This document shows positions 33,501 through 45,500 of a stretch of DNA of 64,000 nucleotides, one piece after another. This DNA is from Nephrocerus scutellatus (lineage: Eukaryota; Arthropoda; Insecta; Diptera; Pipunculidae). The position numbers and the translations under genes are program-made. The stretch lies in contig OX352761.1 of assembly GCA_947095585.1 (NCBI GenBank), positions 114,253,890 through 114,317,889 of the forward strand, in the 5' to 3' direction. Position 1 is the first letter of the stretch, and each line of letters starts with the position of its first letter. Below the pieces are notes generated by a model. That model was given only the letters and a program-made list of their open reading frames with translations. It made no database searches and was not told the DNA's origin.

Positions 33501-36500
33501 TTACCTCATACTGAGGACAGGCATAGAGTTCCCATTCGACTGATTCAAAGAATTCTTCTGGGGAATCCTCTGTAGGTGCGTGAACGTTTATGAGGCTTAT
33601 GCACGCGAAGGGTGCATAGCCGTTCATTTATTGCTTTAAAGCCGATAACGGTGGATTTCATTCTTTTGCTGACTAGAAACTCCACCCCGAGCACATGATG
33701 TCTTGCATAGCAGCTGTAAAATATGTCATATTCTGATTTTTGTAAGACACCATTCCCCGTGGATTCGAACCACGAACCCTCTGCTCAGTTGACATGCTCA
33801 TTTCCACTGAGCCACGGCGCCCACTTTGAAGGGAATAGTCTTTATTTTTCATATAGATTAATTTGGACAAAATAAATGAATCAAATTATCAAATTAAAGG
33901 GAGTATTTCGTTGCATCTCTAGATAAACGTATGTCCTCGCTAGCTCTGCTTTGTAGGATAACTAAAGATTTTTTCAAATACACAGTAACCGTTAAAAGTT
34001 CAAAATCTTCCTCCTTAACTCATGCATATAAGATTTTTAACTTGCGACTCAACCGGGCATTTAGAAAAGTCTCTCGGGTTCCTTTAAAAGGTTTTTTTAA
34101 GTTGGCACATTCTCGGCGAAATTGTAAAATACTGCTTACAAAGAGACGACTTTTTATTTACTCTAAGGATTTGGCACAGTTGTTATCTACGTTCTTTACA
34201 TATGTTCCGCTTGATTTCAGTTCTAAACTTTAGGAAACAGTTTCTAATCTATTTTGATTGTAGCGGAATCTACGAGCTTAAAACTTGTTAATTTATAAGA
34301 CTTTTTTCCCAACAAATGGTAAAAGCCGTCAGTTGTTGTGCGATAAATAGAAATTTTTTCAGAGTTCAGGCATGTATGGTATTTTTAAAGACTTTTATTT
34401 AATTTGATATGAACTTTGGTTATCAGTCTTTTTCAACTTCTTTGAGGTCATTTCTTTACCAACATTAATACACCTTAGAGTTTTGAAATGTGTGTCAAGG
34501 AACATTACAAGCGTGATGCATGAAAAATTGTGTTTTTTTTTTTTAAATTTACTCTATATTATCTAAATGTCACAAGTATAAATAAAAGATTGTACCAGAA
34601 AAACGAAATTTTTTAACATTTACGTATTAACGGTTGGTAAAGGAGAGTTGGTAACTTCAGTTAATAGCTTTGACTTAGTTGTGACCATATCTATTTCACT
34701 TTTAGTTTTTAATTTTATGAAGTCATTACACTAAAATGAGACTAAACGAAACTTATGTACAACATCTTTAAGATAAGTGCAGCGTTCATTGAATTTTACT
34801 CTCAACAGATCTTCTTTTTATTTTTCTGTCCGCAATTTTATTCACTCAGTCAGTCATTTACACGCCAACAAAGCCCACATATAATAATACAGACATTCTA
34901 AAGGACTTTCGAAGGCTTTTTCTATCATACAAGTATATTGCTAAGGGAAACACTCACCTTTTTGTATGCAGTATATTTCAGATACTTGTAGTGTTTGTTG
35001 TCGTACTTGATTTCCTCCGGGGTGAAAGTAAACTGTGAATTTATGTGATTATAATGCCGATTGTTATCATCCTTATCCTATGCATCAGTATCAGAAAGCA
35101 TCAGTATGAAATAAAAAAACAAGAAAGAAGGATATGTATATTGTGTCTTAACGAGTAGCTTAGCTTGGATGGATGAATGGTTTCGTGGTTGTAATGCGTG
35201 ATGTGATTATTTGCAAAATACGCAAACACACACATCAGCATTTTTGATAAGCAATTCCGTGTTTTCCTTACATCCTTAGCATTCTGGAAATTGTTATTGT
35301 TGTTGTTATTAATATTGGAGCTGATATCCTTATATTGCTGCTCTAGAGTTTTCTTGTATTTGGCATTGAAAGCGCTTTGTCTCTCGGCGACTCTCTGCAA
35401 GCGCTTGCTGTCAATGTTATCTGTAAAGATCGTCAATAGAGAGAAAAACAAAAGAAACAAAAATTGTTTTATGTCTTGGAAAATGAGGAATATAAAGAAT
35501 AACAAGTAAATGTAAAAAAAATCGTTTCCGGGTACAAACTTTTATGTTTACATCGACATAAGCACAAAGTTTAACACGTGTCACACGCGGCTCTCTACAC
35601 ATGCGGAATCTCAAAAAGGCCCTGATTGAGCTTTTTATGTCGTCTAAAAGTTGGTTAGAAAGAAGTCGAAAAATATCACTATTGCACGCATCACACGCGT
35701 TTGCGATACGCGTCTCATGCGGAATCTTAGAAATGACCCATAAGAATGAGGCGCTCACAAAATTTCAACTTTCTATGTCGTATGAAAGTTGGTTAAAAAG
35801 GACTTAAAGAAGTCTGAAAACCCACTACGAGTACTACACGCATCATATGCACCAACCGCGACTTGCGACATGCGTTGCACGCGTGATATTAGAAATTGCC
35901 TATGAGACTTAGTTGCTCATAATATTTCAGTCCTCTAGGTCGTGTGAAAAGTGTTTAAAAAGGACCCCAAAGTCAAGTCAAGTTAAATAAAATTTCTAAA
36001 AAAAATGCCATCTGCTCTCCGATTTGAATGCACTATGCGCTTTGGCGTCGAGAGTAGTTTTTTTCTAATCTTTCATGTATGAACTCCAAATGATTTCCAG
36101 TGCAATGTATCAGCAGATAGCTATCCGGCATTGGTAAATTCAATTTCTTCTTTTTTCGACTTTGTCTTTTCCCTTAAGTGTGCTGAGGGAACACAATTCC
36201 CTTTGTCAACTGATTTGCATTTACTTACCCTTGCATGGACAGAATCCTTTGCAGGCTATTCGAATTGATGTCGAATGGATGCAATTGTGATAATCCAATC
36301 TGCATAACGATGAATATGTTCTGTTGTCAGCGCCGCATAAGAATGTTGGTTTAGCAACCGGGCATGGCTTACAATTCCTGATGGATACAAATAATTACAA
36401 GGCTTTGAATACAAGCAAAGATCACACACAAAAACAAGCTACAAGGAGAAATATGTATGTATTAGTAAATTGCTTGGTTGTTTGATTTCAATAAAACACG

Positions 36501-39500
36501 TTGTCGTACATCAACGTCACTTTATATATAGCATTCCTTCCAGAATAGGCTCTTCACTTCGCAGCTTTCAGCTTTATTGGATGTTAGTCTAGTTATCGAC
36601 GATCTACAGAACGAGCGCGTTAGCAAGTGTTCTTAACGACATAGCGGTAGTTCTAAAAAGCTTTAACAACAGAAACTACCGCCAACGATATGACGCATCA
36701 CATTGATGTTAAACTGTTATGTAATAGAAATTTATACCATCTTCATGCAACGAAACTGAAGAAGATATTAAATACAAGAGAATAATTGCAGGAAAGCACA
36801 AGGTGGAAGCTGGTATCGGACCATGTAGAGTTATTGCAGGTATCTCAATAGATCTAACTCAGAAGCGAAAGTGTGTCGTAAAATTTGGTGGCAGAAGGAA
36901 GACAGTAGCTAAGATTCGAACTCAGCTCTTGGACATCTGACATCCGGCTGGGAGAATGTCACAATGGTAGGATGGATAACGGAGCTGATTAAAAAGATAA
37001 GACCCAAGATTTATCTCACATTTTAAGAGGTTAACTTTTGTCTTTGCCAGTTCATACAATATTTACTGGCTATTTGCATAAAAACCTCAATAAATGCAAA
37101 AAATCAGGTGCCTTCAATACTGGTAATGCAGTACTGCACTTCCAGCAGACCCTGATAATAAAAAAAGCAGAAAAAGAAGCGCTTACTGTATTTGAAACCC
37201 TCACTTGCTTCCTTTTAAATGTACTCGTATTTGCCCCCGTTTAAAAATAGGATATGTTTTGAGTCCCTTCCCCGACATTACCTTATCCATGGTCAACCCA
37301 TATCCCGCGTGCATTCTTTTCGAGACCTCGGCATATTGTGCAAAATGCATCTAATTTTCCGTTCTCATACTGACGAAATAATTCTTGTATAAAGCCAACA
37401 CATCACTTGATCTTGTCAAACGGGGCTTCTAAGAATTTTCCAACCCTTTTTTCCTAGCCCATGTGGCAAACACTGCGACCTAATAACATCTATTGTATCA
37501 TAGGTTGTAACTAATCTAAGAGACGTACCACCTCCCTAATGAAGGATAGTATGTACTTTTGTGGTAGAGGTTCCCAGCTCCGCCGACTTACATATTTCCC
37601 TATGGAAAATACGTCTCCTTAACCAAAGTAATGCTGGGCATTCACAGAGATGATTCGAATGATTCATCATCCTCCGAACAGAATCTACATTCCATGTCTC
37701 AGCCTAGATTAATTTTCATAGGTGATACCGCAAGTTAGTGGTCCAAACGAAGTTTGTTTTCCCATTTGCTGAACAGCGCTATGGCGGCAGTCCGGTTGAC
37801 ACCACAGTAGGGTTCGGGTTTTGTGAACGCAGATTCCGAGCTAGCTAGTTCATCTGCAAATTCGTTGCCTGCAATTCCTTGATGACCAGCGACCCATCCG
37901 AGTTTCACTATGTTATGTCTGGCAAGGTATTGCAGTGCATCGTTGCAGCATTTAACTGATAGACACTTTATTAAGTTGGATGACAGAGCTTTAAGTTCTG
38001 CCTGGCTATCTGAAAACTCCGAGATATTTAACCTCACTGAAATAAGCTAAAGTAATGCCTTTAATTATGATAGGTCCTAGATCGACCAATCTTTGAAATC
38101 TGTGAAAGGCACTAGAACGGTTTTTCACTAGAAATGGTCGTGCTGTGTTTAACACTAACAAGAATCGCCAAGTCATCCGCATATCCAATTGCGAAATAGC
38201 CTGATCTATGCAGATCGACTAGAAGATGGCAATGACTAGTGACAATGGTCAACTGCGGTCACAGACACTCCTGAGAAGGAAGTAATATCTCGACATTCAA
38301 GCATGGCCCTTTTTCCACTGATTGGTTGAGTCTTCGATACTTCTGCTACTAATTGCTCTCGATAATGAGTCGTAGCTGTAGTGTTATCGAATGAGCAATG
38401 TCAATGTCAATGAATGCACACAGAGCCAATTCCTTGGAACGAAAAGTTCCTTCTATCTTCTTTACAAGATAGTGAAGGGCACCTTCTGTGCTCTCCTGTA
38501 TGCCAACTGACTTGAGTGCAGAGGGTTGACAAATCTAGCGATATCTCTAATATGAACATCAATAATAACACATCTCCATGGTGTTGAGGACAAATGATGT
38601 TAGACTTATAGGTCTACAAGACTTAGGCAGCTCACTTGGTTTGGGGATAAATATTACATTTAATTTCCAATCCTTATTTGACCATCATTTTTGTCTGCCC
38701 TCTTCTCGAGTACGTCGCCTCCCTTTCAACAAGTTTATGTGTCCAGAATCGAATGCACCCAACGTCGGTTTTTTCGATTTGCTCTTTATGGTATACCTTG
38801 AAACAATCCTCTTATCCTGCCTCCTATTAAGACCGCCTCAACCTCATAAACCTGAATACCCTCGAGGGACGCAGGGTCTTCTCTCAGGTTCCGTTGGTTG
38901 CGCGTCTCTATACAACTCAATTTTCTTTAACACTAACTTTCAAATGCTACGATACCCTCCTCTCTTGTATCCACCGGCACACCGCACCGCGTACGGCTAT
39001 AACGAACCAATCTCCCATACGCTGTCAAAGGTTAACTCAATCCTTACCGTTTCTGATTTTAACCGCAGCACTCCCCGCCTTAAAATCGATTCACCATTCC
39101 CCTTTGCTTTAAATGTTAGCTTTAAGTCTTAGTTTTAAGCCTTAGTCTTAAGTTTTAGTTGTAAGTCTTCAGTCTTGTTAGTTCTTGTTTTAGCTTGTAA
39201 TAAGCCGAATTAATGGGGGCTATGGCCCCCTCGCGCATGGCTACTGAGCAGGAGGTTCGTGGTTCGAATCCCAGTAACACCAAAAGTATTTTTCACGGCG
39301 TCACACCTTTCGCGCATGGGTGACAAACGTTCCGTTCTCAATTCGCCGTTCGGATCCGGTTTAAATTGTAGGTCCCTTCCATTTGTGTCCAAAAATATAC
39401 ATGCACAACACAAATGGTCGCGAGAAGCTAGGCCTTGGACCGCAACGGTCTGTCGCACCGAATATTATTATTATTGTTATTAATATTTATTGCCTCACAC

Positions 39501-42500
39501 AAATTAAAAATTTAAATTAGAATATAGTTTACTATTCCTACTTGTATTGTAATTTTTAGACATTACAATTATTATTTGATGGACTGTTGTGTCGGTATTT
39601 TCTCATCGGACCTTGACGGTGGGGTGGGGTCAAGCAAACTTCTTACCAGACCGTACCGAATCAAATTACAAATAGACCATATAATAAAGGGTGTGCAAAA
39701 AGTATAGGAGATATACTAAAAGTTTTAACAAATGATCTTCAATGATTTATTCATAAATTTTGATGTGCTGCTCCACTCTATAACTTTCCATTACAAAAAT
39801 CTCAAAAAAATAGTTAAAAAAAAATTAAAACAAAATATTTCCTCAACGTTTAGGACACCTTATATAACTTATAATTGCCGATTGATTTTAATTCTGCCAT
39901 CCACTGTAGCTAATATCAATTTTTATAGTAAATTAAATACAGAGCCTTGCTATTGATTGCATTTACGAGATAATTATACAGCAGACATGTTTAAATATTC
40001 ACTTCTATATAGTTTATCCAGCAGATATGAACACACACTGTTTAAATATTCCCTACTATATCCTACTGCAGACATAACACACGTTCAATTGTATTGAACT
40101 GAAAAATAAAAAATCTACATAAATAAATTAATGGACATAATGCAAGGTTATAATTCTTGCTTCTTAGTACATTATCGCTTTAGAATGAATTATTTTCGTA
40201 TACATGCAAGCAGCTATGGCTTTTAAGTAGGTGTGGTAGCAGTAGCACTTAATCGCACTTACAGTCAGCACAAAAAGAAAAATATTTAAAAAACATGAAA
40301 GCTAAGAACGAGATATGGGGCTTGGCGTGTCCTTAACAACATTCATATTTTTTAAAAGAAATCCACTCAATACAAACGGCATATTTGTTTTCAGACGTAT
40401 TGGAAACGAGTGTGTACAAGTACATCAAGTTATACGTACATATTATGTACTTGAGTTTGCTTGAGTACTTTATAAAAAACTGATTTTCCGATAACACCTT
40501 CGCTTTGGTTATTTGCTGAATAGAGTTCCGAGTTACTCGTATTTCAATTCGATGCGATTTGTTGTTGTTTTCTACCACGTAGCGTTTTGAAGACTGCGAA
40601 AGGCAATAAGCTCGCGTGTAAGGTCACAATTTAGGTTTAGGTCAAAAGGTAAAAAAGAATTTCTTTACAAAGAGTGCATGTGGCATAAAACATGCAAAAG
40701 TGGAATGTAGGTTCCGAAACGATTTGCTCCATTTGCAGTATTGGTGTAAAAGTGGCACAAGGTATGAATAGGATGAAAAAACGGAGGAATTTTAACACTC
40801 ATCTTGCAATTCTGATAAATCGTTTATAACATGCTGTAGTATTGCTAGTTATGGCTTTTAACGCCCTCGTGCAATTTTGATTTCAGAAGTATACGCTATA
40901 AATACTTAGCACGCATTCCATTACTAAACACAAAGTATAAAAGCTATAGCAGGAGAGTAGACGGAAATGTCAACTTACATCGAACCATTATATTACATAT
41001 ATATCTAGGTTGTAGGTATATAGACGAACTTTTATAAGCATCGCAACGCACTTGTTGGGACTAGGTGTCGAAATTCTTTGTTTTTTTTTCGATTCGATTA
41101 CAAGTACCTCATAATTATAATTAGGTACTTTAGTTAAGGTAGTGGGGCGTGAACTGGAAGTAGCGAAATTCCTTATACATACTTTTTGGGTTTATTATTA
41201 TAAAAACTGATTATGTACAGAATAGAATAGAATAGAATAGAACGTGCGTGTATCACGCTAATTAAAACCAACAACAGAATATAACAATTATGTCAGTACC
41301 TACATACGGATCCGAGACCGGGTTGCTCATCAAAAAGGAAATCCTCCAGGGGAAATGTATAGGAGCGAACATTCCGATTACAGGCATTATGTATTGAATA
41401 AGAAACTACTTCAGGAGTCTTAAAGATCGATAATGTCATTTTAGATCTAACAAGGAACAAGGAAGGCAAATGACTTTATCTCCGGAGCATTTTATCCAAA
41501 ACCTGAGCACTAGAAAATGGATTTATACTACCTGTGGCATTCTTGCATCTGGATGCACTAGGCTGTCGGACTTGATACCTGAGCGAGACCGCAATAAGAC
41601 CAATACAACCCGATACTGGTGGCTAAACTGCAGTGTGGCCGACATTCTACCCTAAAAAGAAGCGGAGGTTGCGTCGTATCCGCTCTGTACAATGGGTCTT
41701 GCAAGGTTGCCTTAGTGACCAGCACCAGATGTGGATAAAATAAACGATAAAAAAAACAGACGTGGGACGATTTCGTAGACTATACAATAATCAGATCTTT
41801 TGGTACTCAATTACTATGGAAAACATTCTGTTTGTGTTTCCAGCTATCATCATTATAATACACGTAGATAAAATGTTAATAATTAAACCAGTGAAGAGGA
41901 TTTTCAGCATCGAAACATATCTTAATGATGATGTTATTTGAATTACTTTTGACATTTGTCCGGAAATATTGGAGATGGAGGAAAACCTTCGTAAACTTAT
42001 TGAAGTCAATCAACTAAACAGTGTTTCTTAAAAAAATTTGGATTGATCAAAAAGGTTAGGTTCTGTAGGGTAATTTTTTAAGAAAAGCCAGTTTGATGTT
42101 TTAAATCGAAAATTATATACTAAAGTAACTCAATACACGCTTCAGTGACAGTTTCTAGTCGGCATGCCAGCTTTAGAGAGAAAATTATGATGACAGTGCA
42201 TATTAAGGCTAACATTCGCCGACATTAACCTAAAAAGGCGTACGTAGTTATAATTACATAGTTATATTTATAGTTAATTATATAAATACAGTCAAATGAT
42301 CTTCAATACTCACTCTTCTTCATCCTTATCGGATGGGTCACTTTCGTAGAAAACATCATCTTCTCTGGAATCCTCCTCTGAGCTTAAGCTCTTGTCTTCG
42401 TCATCTTCCTGATTTACTTTGCGTTTGGCTTCCTCTTCGAGATATTTGGCCTTTGAAATAATTTCGTCCCTATTAGGATATTAATTGTAGCATTAAAGAC

Positions 42501-45500
42501 ATAGAAAAAAATTACATTTAATTTTTGTATGCTATTAAAGACATAGAAAAAAATTACATTTAATTTTTGTATGCTATAGTATGTGGTTTCAAAATTTTAC
42601 TTGAACTACATATTTCCTTTCTATAATAATTCCATTAAGCCGTTTTTACTTATTTTAAATATTTTATGGCAGGCATTAAATAGACTATGTAAGAATAATT
42701 TTTAGTCCTAAAAACATGAAGAGGTTGCCTTTCTAAATTAGTACATATATAAGCGAGAATAAACGTGACCTCGTCTTCGAATAGAAGATAAAACATTAGT
42801 CCTGAAATTTAGAGCTCTAGATCACGACTTAGAAGTATTTCAAGCGTTCATAAGCCTTAGGTCAATTGTAATAAATAACGCCGATAGCAGCGTTAATGCA
42901 GAAGTTTGCGCTTTTAGTCAAGGAACCTACCCATTGTTCTGAAGCTGCTCAACTTTTTGTCGGAAAATGTTTGTAAGGATATATTTGGTGTGTGCACTTA
43001 GCACCTACAGCCTTGATTCGGTTTCATCACATTTTTTCGATCAATTTCTTAACCCCTACTCGACTTAGAGGTTAATTCATAATGCGCGATTCATGTTGGT
43101 TGGGCAATTCCAAAACCTTATCACGCCTAAAACTACAATTCATTTCTACGACGATCGGTTCTATCCACCGAAAGGACTCCAGTGTTTCACACACTGGACC
43201 TATGTCCAGACTACAGACTTGGAGCTGCTACAACAACAAAAAGTCATTTGCGATAGGATTTATGATATGACAGAGCGAATCAGTCGAAGCTTTCGGGGCC
43301 GGTAAAGAGATTTAATAATTTCTAGAGTCGGAGAAGAAGAAGAAGAAATAAGTTAACGCCTCTAACGTGCACATTTCTTGAAGGTTTTAAATCACAGCTA
43401 GGAAGCCGTTTGACAATTGATACATAAATCTAGTAATTTACTTTTTATTGTCTCTTTGAAATCAGTCAATAGCATTTGTTGCACCACAATGTTAATGATG
43501 GGCAAAAAATTTCGTTCTATTTCTTAAAGGTTTGTAAATGTCAAAGTGTTAGTCTATAAGAATTTAACAGTCTTTGAAAAATTAAAATTACTTTTTTTTA
43601 ACTGCAAATGTAATATACTCGTGTATGTATTAAAAATTCCCAAAAAAAATAATTTATAAGCCTTTTTATAAAATCTGTATTTATGCATACCTATTTTTGT
43701 GTAGTTCCTTCTTTGAGACACAAACCGCGCTGTATTCATCCTCTAGCAGGCAAATTTCCCTCTTTTTACAATTGAGTGGTCGACACAGGTCACCTGTTAG
43801 ATTGTTTTTTTTTTTTATATAAAATACGAATATATGAAATAACAATCTCAATCGCATTTAAAGCTTAACTTACTGGTTGGATCGTGAATCCATTTTTTAC
43901 GATCACCATAGGATTTTTGTAACTGGGAATTTTTATTTATCTGAAATAGAGAAACATAAATCAGAAGAAAATTTTTAGCCTATCGGATATATTTGTGATG
44001 AAAAAAATTCGTATGTGTTTTGGGCGGACCAAGACTTTAACCCGGAGTCCTCCGAGTAGAAGCCGGTTTAACAACTCAAACTGACATATGCAAACGATAC
44101 AGCGATGTTCATAGCGAATAACTAATATGACTTACAACGTTTATTATAAAACTTTAAGAAAATAGCCGGGGCATACATAGCACTCGATAAAAAAGGTAAG
44201 TCTCAAGCGAGATCAAAAAACTCAGTTCAGTATATTGCCTGTGTATTGACAAACCATGGAGTAGGGCTTTGACTAATGGTCAAAATACCATCTGCAAAAG
44301 ATATAACGATCGACGTTAACTCACAGAACACTGAAGCAGCTTGAATAGCAGTATATAAAATTTGGAAATGCAAACCTTTAAGCAGAACTCAAAAACTAGC
44401 CCACCCATTAACAATTAACATGAAGAAAAAACATTTAACGAGACGAAAATACTTTAATATTAAATTTTAATGGTATACTCGTATTCAAGAGATGAGACCA
44501 ATATTCAAAATTGCCATTGGCAAATAAGTTAAAAGTTCTGGATTTTATGGATAAATATTGTTGACGGTCTCCACTTTTCGAGGGTTATTGTCAAAACAGT
44601 CACACATCAATTAATAAAAAATCATTATTCAACAACAACAATTCAAAATAAATACTTAATAAATGTTTATGTTTTGTATATTATATTTGGGTGCGAATAT
44701 GAAACGAGACAGAGGACTGCAGAAAGATAGCATCAGTGTGTCCCGTATCCCAGTTTTTGTTTGTAATGTGATTACCGAGCGATACAATATGCCGGAAACA
44801 AATGTAAATAAGGCTTAATATGTGACTGTCGTACGATTGGCAGTAAATTAACTCTGAAAACTCTGATTGAAGGGCACCGCACAATTTAATGGAACATTTT
44901 AAGTACACAAAGTAGCACTGGGAAATGACGTGCGGAGTAAAGAACATTTTTGGAGAGGGTTAGCCTGTAAAGTTAATATTTGCTTTGGTGGTTACAATAA
45001 AAAAAAAATGGTTTTTAATCATTGCTTTAAATAAAAAATAAAAAAAAACATTCAGACTAGTATAGAAAAGTTCTAAAAAAATAAAAAAAAGTACAATGTT
45101 CATAGGTTCAACAAATCAAGGTAACCATTAAAAGATGGAAAAGGTTATGTAAGCAGGTTTTAGGTTTACTTGACAATACCTTAATGGGTTGATAAAAAAC
45201 CTTGTTGTGTATTGGATGTTTTTAAATTTTCTATATTAACCTTGCGTCTGCGTGGATGTGTTTGTTTGTGTGTGTGTTTGTCGCTTAAACTAGTGATCAA
45301 TTCTTAATCCACCGCAAAGCCAGATTTTATACAAACGTTGCACATATGTGTATCTCCGATTATCGGGTCTCAAAGCCAAGGGCTCCCATACAATTTTTTT
45401 CAATACTACCCCGATTTTATTCAAATTTTGCACACATGTGTATCTCCGAAGACAACACTTTCTGGTAAATGGGGTTTTAGACGATTTTGATGGGGTATTG

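Noticed and set aside
38578..39132. Plus-strand frame of 184 residues as a host gene
   Set aside because: The first part is antisense to one LINE and the second is the broken C-terminus of another; the frame crosses their junction.
41280..41660. Higher-GC stretch with a partly open frame as a gene
   Set aside because: No recognisable domain or splice sites; probably an old transposon that I could not identify.
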